A stretch of 64,000 nt of DNA, taken from positions 1,612,001 through 1,676,000 of the forward strand of contig NZ_JPUX01000001.1 in the NCBI RefSeq assembly GCF_000738675.1, given 5' to 3'. Below, one piece after another: positions 6,878-15,242 of the stretch. Within the stretch, counting starts at the first letter, position 1, and each line of letters starts with the position of its first letter. The DNA is from Serratia nematodiphila DZ0503SBS1. Its GTDB lineage: Bacteria > Pseudomonadota > Gammaproteobacteria > Enterobacterales > Enterobacteriaceae. The notes under the pieces were generated by a model that ran no database searches, was not told the origin of the DNA, and saw nothing but the letters and a program-made list of their open reading frames with translations. The position numbers and the translations under genes were made by a program.

Positions 6878-7032
6878 TCCCCGACGCCCGGCTGGGCGTT
6901 GATGACCTGATGGCGGACATCGCGGTGATCTTCCACTGGCCGCCGTCTGAAATGGCCGGAATGGCGCTCACGGAGCTGTTGAACTGGCGCCATTTGGCAC
7001 TACAACGCAGCGGAGTTAATCACGATGAGTAA
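6596..7032 (+). CDS. gpE+E' produced by -1 frameshift
   Basis: A -1 slip at T-TTT-TTG (6850-6856) continues into VAELGGVIPDARLGVDDLMA and a helical tail ending SGVNHDE, with stop at 7030-7032, giving about 145 residues. The E' stop overlaps the start of T by eight bases. The same arrangement is established for P2 E/E' and parallels lambda G/GT. The heptamer, phase and overlap are seen directly; frameshifting itself is inferred from the family. Confidence 0.85.
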
Positions 7033-9871
7033 AAGCCTGCAGCTACAGGTGCTGCTGAAGGCCGTAGACCAAGCCACCCGCCCGCTAAAGAGTATCCAAC
7101 AGGCAAGCAAACAGCTTGCCGGTGACATCAAAACCACGCAGCAAACCCTCAAGGCTCTGGACGCGCAAAGCGCCCGGATTGAGGGATTTCGCAAGGCGCA
7201 GGGGCAGCTTGCCGTTACCGGCAAGGCACTGAAGAAAGCCAAGGAAGAGGCGGCCGCGCTGGCCGTCCAGTTCAAGGCGACGGAAAAACCCACGGCGCAG
7301 CAAGCGCGCTTGCTTGAGGCGTCGAAGCGCGCCGCCGCCGAGCTGCAGACGAAATACAACGGCCTGCGCCAGTCGGTGCAGCGCCAGCGTGACGCGCTCA
7401 ACGCCGATGGTATCGCCACCCGGAACCTGAGTGCCGAACAGCGTCGGTTGAAGGCCAGCGCCAGTGAGGCCACGATAGCGTTGGGCCGCCAGCGCGGCGA
7501 GCTGGAGCGTCTGAGCAAGAAGCAAGAGCAGGTTAACCGGGTCGGCGCGCGTTACCGGGCCGGGCAATCGGCAACCGCGGCTGTCCGTAATACCAGCGCG
7601 GCCGGTCTGGGTATCGCTACCGCCGGGCTGGTCGCTGAAGGGGCGTTTATTGCGCCGGGGGTGCAGTTCGACAGGCAGATGTCAGACACGCAAGCCACGT
7701 TAGGGCTGGCGAAAAATGACCAGCAACTGGCCGCCATTCGCCAGCAGGCGCGGGATATTGGCGCCACGACCGCGTTTTCGCCGACGGACGTCGCGCGCAC
7801 GCAATCCGTATTGGCGAAATCCGGCTTTAACGGCGATGCCATTCTGAAATCGACCGAATCAACGGTAAATCTGGCGCTGGCCTCCGATCTGGACATCGCC
7901 GACGCGGCTGACATCATCACAAACATGCAATCGGCGTTTAACATGCCGATAGACGAGATCCAACGCGTCGCGGACGTGATGACCAAGGGCTTCACCAGCT
8001 CGAACAGCAACCTGATGGATTTTGGCGAGGCGATGAAGTACGTCGCGCCGATCGCCGAGGCGGCCGGGGCCAGTATCGAGGACACCACCGCCTTGCTGGG
8101 CGTGTTGGCCGATAACGGTATCAAAGGGTCTATGGCTGGTACGGCGGCCAGTGCGATGTTTACGCGGTTACAGGCGCCGGTCGGGCAGGCGGCTGATGCG
8201 TTGTCAGAATTGGGCGTAAAAACCAAGGACGGCAAAGGGAACATGCTGCCGATCGCGAACATCCTCAAGAAGATTAACGGCTCGTTTAAAACCAACAAGC
8301 TCGGCACCGCGCAGCAGGCCGAATACCTGAAAGTCATTTTCGGCGAAGAGGCGATGAAAGGCGCTATCAAGCTGATTGACGCCGCCGGTAACGGCAAGCT
8401 GAGCGAAAAACACAGCACCGTCACCCAGTCAAAAGGGGCGACGGCCCAGATTGCCCGAGTGAAGGTGGACAACCTCGACGGCGACCTGAAAAACCTGTTT
8501 TCGGCGTGGGAAGATGTTCGCATTGAGGTGTTCGACGGCCAGAACTCAGCGCTGCGCGCGCTCACAGTTTCCGCCACCGAATGGCTCACCAAGGCGGGGG
8601 CATGGGTGAAGGCTAATCCTGAGCTGGTCGGCACGCTGGTGAAAGTCACGGCGGGCGTTACGGCCCTGATCGGTGGCCTCGCTGCGCTGGGCCTTATTGC
8701 ATGGCCGGTGATGGCCGGGGTCAATATGTTGATCGCCGGGGCCGGGCTGCTGGGAACGGTCTTTACCACCGTTGGCGCCGGGATTGCGGCCGCATTCAGT
8801 GTGATCACCCTGCCGGTGGTCGCGGCGGCGGCGGTGATTGCCGGTGTGGCGTTGACTATCCGTAAATATTGGGAGCCTATCAGCGCCTTTTTAACGGGTA
8901 TCGGCGAAGGCTTCAGCGCCGCTTTCGCGCCGATGCGCGCCGCGCTTGTCCCGCTGGCAGGCGCATTTACGCCGCTGCTGAACATGGTGCGCAACGTGTG
9001 GCAGTGGTTCGGCAAGCTGATCGAGCCAGTGAAATCTTCACAGGCCGAACTCCAGACCGCCGCGCGCTATGGGCGCATGTTCGGTGAATGGATCGCGGCC
9101 GGATTGAGCCTGCCGCTGCAGCTGTTGGGGGGATTGCCCGGCCTGCTGACCGGCATCTGGGGCGTTGCGAGCGGCATTGCAGAGCGTGCCGCCGCCGTCT
9201 GGGACACCATAGGCGAGCGTGTTAACGCGGCATGGCTTGCGCTGAGCGCCGCCACGGTTCAGGCATGGGATCGGCTGACTGGCTGGCTTAATGGCAAATG
9301 GGAGGGGCTGGTAAACGGGGCTAAAGCGCTGCCGGGACAGTTCAAAGAAGCCGGGATGAACATGATCAACGGGGTCATTGACGGCATTAGCGAGCGCTGG
9401 CAGGCGCTGAAAGACAAGTTTTCCGGCCTCACGGATATGCTGCCGGACTGGATGAAATTTGGCGACGATGAGGCGGAGGTTAACCCGGCGATTTCATACA
9501 ATCGCCCGGCGCCTGAGCTGATGCCGGGGCCGGGCTATGCGGGGGCATTCGACAAGGGCGGCATCATCCCGCGCGGCCAGTTCGGCATCGTCGGCGAGCG
9601 TGGCCCGGAGATTGTCAACGGCCCGGCCAACGTCACCGGGCGCCGGAAAACGGCGGCGCTGTCGGCGGCGATGTTATCGCTGTCAACGCCGGTGATGGCG
9701 TCGACCCCGGCTGCCGCATCCGCTACGGCGCCAGCCCCGATCACGATTCAGGTGTACTGCGCCCCCGGCCAAGACGCGGCATCTATTGCGCGCGAAGTCT
9801 CGCGCCAGCTTGAGGCCGAACGACGCAAACAAGCGGCCGCCGCGCGCAGCCGCATGAACTACGAAGGGTAA
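7025..9871 (+). CDS. T: Tail tape-measure protein gpT
   Basis: The 948-residue protein is longer than P2 gpT (815). Its N-terminal 180 residues are predicted coiled coil rich in K, Q, A and E. A TP901-type tape-measure domain follows (about 200-430, with DADIADAADIITNMQSAFN-like features such as DFGEAMKYVAPIAEAAGAS). Hydrophobic helices lie at about 535-620. The C-terminal segment includes GGIIPRGQFGIVGERGPEIV, common in tape measures. Tail length scales with this protein, so the ancestral phage probably had a slightly longer tail than P2. It has no internal stops. Confidence 0.93.
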   Translation: MSKSLQLQVLLKAVDQATRPLKSIQQASKQLAGDIKTTQQTLKALDAQSARIEGFRKAQGQLAVTGKALKKAKEEAAALAVQFKATEKPTAQQARLLEASKRAAAELQTKYNGLRQSVQRQRDALNADGIATRNLSAEQRRLKASASEATIALGRQRGELERLSKKQEQVNRVGARYRAGQSATAAVRNTSAAGLGIATAGLVAEGAFIAPGVQFDRQMSDTQATLGLAKNDQQLAAIRQQARDIGATTAFSPTDVARTQSVLAKSGFNGDAILKSTESTVNLALASDLDIADAADIITNMQSAFNMPIDEIQRVADVMTKGFTSSNSNLMDFGEAMKYVAPIAEAAGASIEDTTALLGVLADNGIKGSMAGTAASAMFTRLQAPVGQAADALSELGVKTKDGKGNMLPIANILKKINGSFKTNKLGTAQQAEYLKVIFGEEAMKGAIKLIDAAGNGKLSEKHSTVTQSKGATAQIARVKVDNLDGDLKNLFSAWEDVRIEVFDGQNSALRALTVSATEWLTKAGAWVKANPELVGTLVKVTAGVTALIGGLAALGLIAWPVMAGVNMLIAGAGLLGTVFTTVGAGIAAAFSVITLPVVAAAAVIAGVALTIRKYWEPISAFLTGIGEGFSAAFAPMRAALVPLAGAFTPLLNMVRNVWQWFGKLIEPVKSSQAELQTAARYGRMFGEWIAAGLSLPLQLLGGLPGLLTGIWGVASGIAERAAAVWDTIGERVNAAWLALSAATVQAWDRLTGWLNGKWEGLVNGAKALPGQFKEAGMNMINGVIDGISERWQALKDKFSGLTDMLPDWMKFGDDEAEVNPAISYNRPAPELMPGPGYAGAFDKGGIIPRGQFGIVGERGPEIVNGPANVTGRRKTAALSAAMLSLSTPVMASTPAAASATAPAPITIQVYCAPGQDAASIAREVSRQLEAERRKQAAAARSRMNYEG

Positions 9872-9875
9872 AACC

Positions 9876-10361
9876 ATGATGTTAACGCTGGGTCTGTTTG
9901 TTTTTATGCTGCAGACGCTGCCGTATCAATCCATGAGCCGCAACGCGGAATATCGCTGGCCGAGCAACGCCCGCGTTGGCCTGCGCCCGGCGGCGCAATT
10001 TCTGGGGATGGATGAGGAAAAAATCACGCTGTCCGGGGTGCTGCTGCCGGAGATCACCGGCGGCCGCTGGTCACTGCTGACGCTGCAACTGATGGCCGAG
10101 CAGGGCCGGGCGTGGCCGCTGATTGAAGGCACCGGCACGATTTACGGCATGTTTGTGATCGAGTCGATTTCTGAAACGCACTCCGAGTTTTTCGCCGACG
10201 GCAGCCCGCGCCGTACAGAGTTCACGCTCAACCTGAAGCGGGTCGATGAATCCCTGTCGGCGATGTTTGGTGATCTGCGCCAGCAGGCCGGGGAGCTGTA
10301 CGATAAAGCAGGAGAGATGGCCGGGAAGGCCGCCGGTGCTATGGGAGGATTGTTATCATGA
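9876..10361 (+). CDS. U: Tail terminator / tail protein gpU
   Basis: The 161-residue product matches P2 gpU (MMLTLGLFVFMLQTLPYQ, LMAEQGRAWPLIEGTGTIYG, FFADGSPRRTEFTL). It helps finish tails. It starts five bases after T and overlaps the start of D by four bases (ATGA), so it is translated as part of a coupled operon. Confidence 0.94.
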   Translation: MMLTLGLFVFMLQTLPYQSMSRNAEYRWPSNARVGLRPAAQFLGMDEEKITLSGVLLPEITGGRWSLLTLQLMAEQGRAWPLIEGTGTIYGMFVIESISETHSEFFADGSPRRTEFTLNLKRVDESLSAMFGDLRQQAGELYDKAGEMAGKAAGAMGGLLS

Positions 10362-11506
10362 TCACCGGCGTAAGCCTGCCAGCGGGGGCGCGAGTTGCCC
10401 CGGATTTTTCGCTGTTGCTGCAGGATAACGACATCACGCAGAACATCCGCAAGCGGCTGATTTCTCTGTCGCTGACGGATAACCGGGGCTTTGAGGCCGA
10501 CCAGCTCGACATCGAGCTGGACGACAGCGACGGACTGATGGCGATGCCTCAGCGCAATGCGGTGTTGTCGCTGGCGCTCGGCTGGCAAGGCTCGCCATTG
10601 ACGCCAAAAGGCCAGTTTACGGTCGATGAGGTCGAACACCGGGGCGCGCCGGACACGCTGACTATTCGCGCGCGTAGTGCGGATTTTCGCGGCTCGCTGA
10701 ACACCCGGCGCGATGAGTCCTACCACGACACCACCCTGGGCGACATTGTGCAGAAGGTGGCTGCGCGTAATAAGCTGAAAGCCTCGCTGGCCGCCGGTCT
10801 GGGCACCATCAAAATCAGCCATATTGACCAGACGCAGGAGACGGATGCGGCATTTATTACCCGACTTGCAACGCTCAACGGTGCGGTGGCGGCGGTGAAA
10901 AATGGCGCTCTGCTGTTGTTACGACCCGCGAGCGGCGCCACGGTAGGCGGGAAGGCGTTGCCGGTGTATACCATCACCCGGCAGGATGGCGATCAGCACA
11001 GTTTCAGCATTGCCGATCGGGATGCATACACCGGCGTGACGGCGAGCTGGCTCAATACAAAACAGCCGAAGCCGAAGAAAGTGAAGCTGCAGCGCAAGCC
11101 AAAAGAGCAGCATTTGCGCGCGCTGCAACACCCGAAGGCGAAACCGGGCAGCAGCAAAAAACCGGGGAAACCGGCGGAGGCGGCGAAAGGCGACTATCTG
11201 GTGGGGGCTGACGATAACGTGTTTGCGATCACCAAAATTTACGCCACCAAGGCCGCCGCGATGCGGGCAGCACAGGCAAAGTGGGAAAAGCTTCAGCGTG
11301 GTGTGGCTGAGTTCTCACTGTCGCTGGCGATGGGCCGGGCTAACATCACGCCGGAAACGCCGGTACGCGTCAGCGGGTTTAAATCGGCGATCGATGCGCA
11401 AGACTGGATAGTGAGCAAAGTCACGCACAATTTGAGTAACGGCGGTTTTACGACGGCGCTGGAGTTTGAGGTTTTGCTGTCGGAGGTTACTTATGATGTT
11501 TCTTGA
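10358..11506 (+). CDS. D: Tail hub / late control protein gpD
   Basis: The 382-residue product matches P2 gpD, a baseplate hub protein of the gp27-like group. Recognisable parts include DFSLLLQDNDITQNI, FTVDEVEHRGAPDTL and the C-terminal VSKVTHNLSNGGFTTALEF. A lysine- and proline-rich linker is seen near residues 230-275. It ends the tail operon. It is intact, whereas its partners V, W, J and I are absent. Confidence 0.94.
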   Translation: MITGVSLPAGARVAPDFSLLLQDNDITQNIRKRLISLSLTDNRGFEADQLDIELDDSDGLMAMPQRNAVLSLALGWQGSPLTPKGQFTVDEVEHRGAPDTLTIRARSADFRGSLNTRRDESYHDTTLGDIVQKVAARNKLKASLAAGLGTIKISHIDQTQETDAAFITRLATLNGAVAAVKNGALLLLRPASGATVGGKALPVYTITRQDGDQHSFSIADRDAYTGVTASWLNTKQPKPKKVKLQRKPKEQHLRALQHPKAKPGSSKKPGKPAEAAKGDYLVGADDNVFAITKIYATKAAAMRAAQAKWEKLQRGVAEFSLSLAMGRANITPETPVRVSGFKSAIDAQDWIVSKVTHNLSNGGFTTALEFEVLLSEVTYDVS

Positions 11507-11595
11507 TGGGAATTGTAAATTCACTTAAAGAAACTTCTTTTTTGGATCGCGAGCGGTATTATCGCGGCAATTGAGCCAGTGACGAGGAATTAATC

Positions 11596-11826
11596 ATGTT
11601 TCATTGCCCGCTTTGCAGAACAGCGGCCCATGCCCGCACCAGCCGCTACTTGAGTCAACAAACGAAAGAACGTTATCACCAGTGCCAAAATATTAACTGT
11701 GGCCACACGTTTAAAACGATGGAGACCTACCAATGCGCGATAATGACGCCGGGCCGGGTTGATGCAGTGCCGCCGCATCCGGTCGGCGCCAGTGTGGCAG
11801 GACAGCAACAGGTTATGTGGATGTGA
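11596..11826 (+). CDS. ogr: Late transcription activator Ogr/Delta
   Basis: The 76-residue zinc protein has C4, C7, C30 and C35 and the motif ERYHQCQNINC of the Ogr/Delta family. It activates sigma-70 late promoters through TGT-N12-ACA sites and the RNA polymerase alpha subunit. It follows D with its own leader (11507-11595) and is intact. Even in this remnant it could drive tail genes if expressed, or respond to or serve a helper phage or P4-like satellite. Confidence 0.95.
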   Translation: MFHCPLCRTAAHARTSRYLSQQTKERYHQCQNINCGHTFKTMETYQCAIMTPGRVDAVPPHPVGASVAGQQQVMWM

Positions 11827-11842
11827 CCAACTCAGAGATACA

Positions 11843-11867
11843 AGCCCGCAAAATGCGGGTTTTTTTA
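11843..11867 (+). terminator. Terminator after ogr
   Basis: CCCGCA-aaa-TGCGGG is followed by seven T residues. Confidence 0.88.
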
Positions 11868-11920
11868 TGCCTGAATTATGTCGTGCCAAATAGGATAAAG
11901 GGGGCGAGTTGTTTTCTTGG

Positions 11921-11938
11921 GGGGACAAAAAGGGGACA
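11921..11938. repeat. Direct repeat of GGGGACA near the prophage end
   Basis: Two copies (11921-11927 and 11932-11938) are spaced one helical turn apart, 70 bases from the tRNA. The position suits arm-type integrase or directionality-factor sites. Function is inferred only from position and phasing. Confidence 0.4.
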
Positions 11939-11951
11939 TCGAGCAAGCGAC

Positions 11952-11983
11952 AAATAAAAAAGCCACCCTGAGAGGTGGCTTAA
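11952..11983 (-). terminator. Terminator for the tRNA-Ile2 transcript
   Basis: Read leftward, AAGCCACC-TCTCAG-GGTGGCTT is followed by TTTTTATTT, 25 bases after the tRNA 3' end. If the prophage entered the tRNA end, this terminator is phage-supplied. Confidence 0.75.
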
Positions 11984-12007
11984 TTATATGATTTTAAATC
12001 TAAAATT

Positions 12008-12050
12008 TGGTGGCCCCTGTTGGGTTTGAACCAACGACCAAGCGATTATG
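12008..12050. other. Putative attR (prophage / tRNA junction)
   Basis: The P2-type order ogr-attP predicts an attachment site here, and integrases commonly use the 3' half of tRNA genes. The core length cannot be fixed without the left junction, which is outside the window. Confidence 0.5.
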
Positions 12051-12083
12051 AGTCGCCTGCTCTAACCACTGAGCTAAGGGGCC
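12008..12083 (-). tRNA. ileX: tRNA-Ile2 (anticodon CAT), ileX-like
   Basis: The 76-base gene folds as a cloverleaf: acceptor GGCCCCT/AGGGGCC, encoded CCA, anticodon CAT at 12048-12050 within CTCATAA, and T arm GTTGG/CCAAC. The sequence is nearly that of E. coli ileX, whose C34 is changed to lysidine to read AUA, and the position next to mug-rpoD also matches. The T-arm differs from E. coli by paired changes. It is very probably the prophage attachment gene; the CCA end faces the prophage. Confidence 0.93.
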
Positions 12084-12229
12084 AAGCCGCGAGATTATAG
12101 GGAATCCTTAAGCATCGGTCTACTGTTACCCGCCCGTATGTTGCTTTTCTGCGCAGTTCTAGCCTGTTGTAATTGCTGGCGGATTTTGCGATAACCGCAG
12201 TAAATCCCTGCAATGGACTCACGACACTC

Positions 12230-12718
12230 ATGGAACTTCTGGCGCCCAATCTGCGGGTGGTGTTTTGCGGCATCAACCCCGGCCTTTCTTCCGCCCATCA
12301 GGGCTATCCTTTTGCCAACGGCAGCAACCGCTTCTGGAAGGTGATCCATCAGGCCGGCTTTACCGAGAGCCAGCTGGCGCCGGAGCAGTGGCAGCAGCTG
12401 AAGGACAACGGCTGCGGCATTACCGCGCTGGTGGCGCGCCCGACGGTGGCGGCCAGCGAGCTGTCGCGCGACGAGTTGCGCAGCGGCGGTGAGGCGCTGC
12501 AAGAGAAGATCCTGCGCTACCAGCCGCGCGCGCTGGCGATTTTAGGCAAACAGGCATTCACCACCGCCTTCGGGGTGAAAAACGCGCCCTGGGGCAAGCA
12601 GGCGATGATGCTGGGGCAAACCGAGGTGTGGGTATTGCCCAACCCCAGCGGATTGAACCGCGCCACGCTGGAGCAGCTGACCGCCAGCTATCGCGAGCTG
12701 TTCCTGGCGCTGCAATGA
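12230..12718 (+). CDS. mug: G/U mismatch-specific DNA glycosylase Mug
   Basis: The 162-residue enzyme removes uracil and ethenocytosine opposite G in DNA repair. The family motif [10 protein letters not shown] (about 13-22) carries the catalytic asparagine, and [11 protein letters not shown] near 140 is the second conserved loop. The start MELLAPNL matches E. coli MVEDILAPGL; an in-frame upstream ATG adds residues without similarity. The neighbour order tRNA-Ile2, mug, rpoD resembles E. coli. Confidence 0.95.
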   Translation: MELLAPNLRVVFCGINPGLSSAHQGYPFANGSNRFWKVIHQAGFTESQLAPEQWQQLKDNGCGITALVARPTVAASELSRDELRSGGEALQEKILRYQPRALAILGKQAFTTAFGVKNAPWGKQAMMLGQTEVWVLPNPSGLNRATLEQLTASYRELFLALQ

Positions 12719-12735
12719 GATAAGGGGAGTGTGCG

Positions 12736-13188
12736 ATGACATCGATGATGAAAGGCTGTTTGATGGCGCTGCTGTTGGTGACCGGCGCTGCACAGGCGGG
12801 GCATTCGCCGCAGGAAGCGCGCAACAAGCAGAACGTGCTGGAGTTTTATCGGCAGGGGCTGAACAACAAGGATTTTGCGGCGGCGCGGCCGTTTTTGGGC
12901 GAACAGTACAAACAGCATAACCCCAACGCCAAAGACGGCGTGGCGGGTTTTCGTCAATTTGTCGAGCTGCTGAAAACGCGTTACCCTAACTCGCACAGCG
13001 AGATTAAACAGGCGTTCGTCGACGGCGACTTCGTGATTTTGCATGTGGAGGTCAGCGGGCGCGAGGCCGGCAAGACCGCGGCGATCGTCGATATCTTCCG
13101 TCTGGACAGCGCCGGAAAGATCGTTGAACACTGGGACGTGACGCAGCCGGTGCCGGAGAAGACCGCCAGCGGCAACAGCATGTTCTGA
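12736..13188 (+). CDS. Secreted SnoaL-like (NTF2-fold) protein
   Basis: The 150-residue product has a cleavable signal peptide (about 1-21, ending GAAQA) and then an NTF2/SnoaL-like fold: NVLEFYRQGLNNKDF, QYKQHNPNAKDGVAGF and DIFRLDSAGKIVEHWDV. SnoaL-type proteins include cyclases and many uncharacterised predicted aldol condensation proteins. The start could be 12736 or 12745 (MMK); the latter places lysine at the N-region. It lies 17 bases after mug and ends at a shared terminator with rpoD. Substrate is unknown. Confidence 0.8.
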   Translation: MTSMMKGCLMALLLVTGAAQAGHSPQEARNKQNVLEFYRQGLNNKDFAAARPFLGEQYKQHNPNAKDGVAGFRQFVELLKTRYPNSHSEIKQAFVDGDFVILHVEVSGREAGKTAAIVDIFRLDSAGKIVEHWDVTQPVPEKTASGNSMF

Positions 13189-13192
13189 TGCA

Positions 13193-13222
13193 TAAAAAAA
13201 CCCCGGCAAGCCGGGGTTTTTG
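13193..13222. terminator. Bidirectional terminator between SnoaL-like gene and rpoD
   Basis: CCCCGG-CAAG-CCGGGG has seven A residues on the left and five T residues on the right. Confidence 0.9.
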
Positions 13223-13243
13223 CTTTTGGTGCGGCAGCCGGAC

Positions 13244-15085
13244 TTAATCGTCCAGGAAGCTGCGCAGCACTTCGGAGCGGCTTGGGTGACGCAGCTTGCG
13301 CAGCGCCTTGGCTTCGATCTGACGAATACGCTCACGGGTAACGTCAAACTGCTTGCCAACCTCTTCCAGCGTGTGGTCGGTGTTCATGTCGATGCCGAAA
13401 CGCATGCGCAGCACTTTCGCTTCGCGCGCGGTCAGGCCGGCCAGCACGTCGTGGGTGGCGGAACGCAGGCTTTCCGAGGTCGCGGAATCCAGCGGCAGCT
13501 CGAGGGTGGTATCCTCGATGAAGTCGCCCAGATGCGAATCTTCGTCGTCGCCGATCGGCGTTTCCATCGAGATTGGCTCTTTGGCGATCTTCAGCACTTT
13601 GCGGATCTTGTCTTCCGGCATCAGCATGCGCTCGGCCAGCTCTTCCGGCGTCGGCTCGCGGCCCATCTCTTGCAGCATCTGGCGCGAAATACGGTTGAGC
13701 TTGTTGATGGTCTCAATCATATGCACCGGAATACGGATGGTGCGCGCCTGGTCGGCGATGGAGCGGGTGATAGCCTGACGGATCCACCAGGTGGCGTACG
13801 TCGAGAACTTGTAGCCGCGGCGGTATTCGAACTTGTCTACCGCTTTCATCAGGCCGATGTTGCCTTCCTGGATCAGATCCAGGAACTGCAGGCCGCGGTT
13901 GGTGTATTTCTTGGCGATGGAAATAACCAGACGCAGGTTGGCCTCAACCATCTCTTTCTTCGCGCGGCGGGCTTTCGCTTCACCGATCGACATGCGACGG
14001 TTGATGTCTTTGACCTGCTCGATGGTCAGGCCGGTCTCTTCTTCGATCTGACGCAGTTTCTGCAGGCTGCGCTGCACGTCTTCAGCAACGTCTTTCAGCT
14101 TTTCCGACCATGGCTTGGCCATCGCCAACGCGGCTTCAAACCAGGAATCGCTGGTTTCGTTGCCGGCGAACAGGGTGACGAAGTTTTTCTTCGGCATTTT
14201 GCACTGTTCAACGCACAGCTTCATGATGATGCGTTCCTGGGTGCGAACGCGGTCCATCATGGTGCGCATGCTGTTGACCAGGAAGTCGAACTGTTTCGGC
14301 ACCAGGCGGAACTGCTTGAACACTTCAGACAGCTTCAGGATCTCGTCCGCGGCGCTGGCGTGGCTGCGGCCATTCTTCTTGATCACCAGGCGGGTCGCTT
14401 CATACTGATCGCGCAACTCGGCGAACTTCTGACGCGCCAGCTCAGGATCGATGCTGTTATCGTCTTCGGTGTCGTCGTCTTCGTCGTCTTCATCTTCTTC
14501 GTCGTCGTCTTGCTCTTCGCTCGACAGTTCAGAACCGATGTGAGTGGCGGTTGGGGCGATGTCCTCTTCCGCGTTAGGATCGACGAAGCCGGTGATCAGA
14601 TCGGACAGGCGCGCTTCACCCGCTTCGACGCGATCGTACTGCTCAAGCAGGTAGGTGATGGCTTCCGGGTATTCGGCAACCGAGCACTGTACCTGGTTGA
14701 TGCCGTCTTCGATGCGCTTGGCGATGTCGATTTCGCCTTCGCGCGTCAGCAGTTCGACGGTACCCATTTCGCGCATGTACATGCGCACCGGGTCGGTGGT
14801 GCGGCCGATTTCGGATTCCACGCTGGACAGAACCTGTGCGGCGGCTTCTTCCGCATCTTCGTCCGTGCTGTTCGAGTTTTCGGCGAGCAGCAGGTCATCG
14901 GCGTCCGGTGCTTCTTCCATCACCTGGATGCCCATGTCGTTAATCATCTGGATGATGTCTTCGATCTGATCGGAGTCGACGATATCTTCCGGCAGATGGT
15001 CATTGACCTCAGCATAGGTCAGATAGCCTTGCTCCTTACCACGGGTGACAAGTAGCTTCAGCTGTGACTGCGGGTTTTGCTCCAT
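13244..15085 (-). CDS. rpoD: RNA polymerase sigma-70 factor RpoD
   Basis: The 613-residue housekeeping sigma factor has the same length as in E. coli. Region 1.1 starts [20 protein letters not shown]. An acidic non-conserved stretch (about 190-215, [16 protein letters not shown]) is longer in D/E than most of the protein. Region 2 includes [20 protein letters not shown] and [12 protein letters not shown], and region 4 has [20 protein letters not shown]. The start was chosen by family; an upstream in-frame ATG lacks similarity. It is the last gene of rpsU-dnaG-rpoD, with a 157-base gap after dnaG. Confidence 0.98.
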   Translation of the reverse strand: MEQNPQSQLKLLVTRGKEQGYLTYAEVNDHLPEDIVDSDQIEDIIQMINDMGIQVMEEAPDADDLLLAENSNSTDEDAEEAAAQVLSSVESEIGRTTDPVRMYMREMGTVELLTREGEIDIAKRIEDGINQVQCSVAEYPEAITYLLEQYDRVEAGEARLSDLITGFVDPNAEEDIAPTATHIGSELSSEEQDDDEEDEDDEDDDTEDDNSIDPELARQKFAELRDQYEATRLVIKKNGRSHASAADEILKLSEVFKQFRLVPKQFDFLVNSMRTMMDRVRTQERIIMKLCVEQCKMPKKNFVTLFAGNETSDSWFEAALAMAKPWSEKLKDVAEDVQRSLQKLRQIEEETGLTIEQVKDINRRMSIGEAKARRAKKEMVEANLRLVISIAKKYTNRGLQFLDLIQEGNIGLMKAVDKFEYRRGYKFSTYATWWIRQAITRSIADQARTIRIPVHMIETINKLNRISRQMLQEMGREPTPEELAERMLMPEDKIRKVLKIAKEPISMETPIGDDEDSHLGDFIEDTTLELPLDSATSESLRSATHDVLAGLTAREAKVLRMRFGIDMNTDHTLEEVGKQFDVTRERIRQIEAKALRKLRHPSRSEVLRSFLDD

Positions 15086-15242
15086 AAGACGGTATCCACA
15101 CTTCAGAGTATTTAGGTTGGTGTCGGTCGGCGAAACCGCCAACAATAGCATTTGGGGCGTTTTCGTTATCGCCGCGGCCCACTATGGCGGCACTGTGCAG
15201 GGCTCTGCCCTCGCAATTATCGGCACTTAAGCCGTTTGGTAT

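Larger units (their letters stand above)
1..12007. mobile_element. Defective P2-like prophage (right part)
   Basis: The order terminase P, scaffold O, fibre assembly, FI, FII, E, T, U, D, ogr follows the P2 late map, and each protein is recognisably P2-like. Genes expected between O and the fibre genes (most of N, M, L, X, lysis, R, S, V, W, J, I) are absent, so the element cannot form a complete virion. In P2, attP lies just after ogr, and here ogr is followed by tRNA-Ile2, so the right end is at or inside that tRNA. The left end, with int and immunity genes, is outside the window. The tail block looks intact, so the decay is by deletion and not by scattered mutation. Confidence 0.93.

Noticed and set aside
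13220..15055. Open frame of about 611 codons opposite rpoD
   Set aside because: It is the antisense of a fully conserved sigma factor; long antisense frames are common in GC-rich genes, and it lacks recognisable domains.
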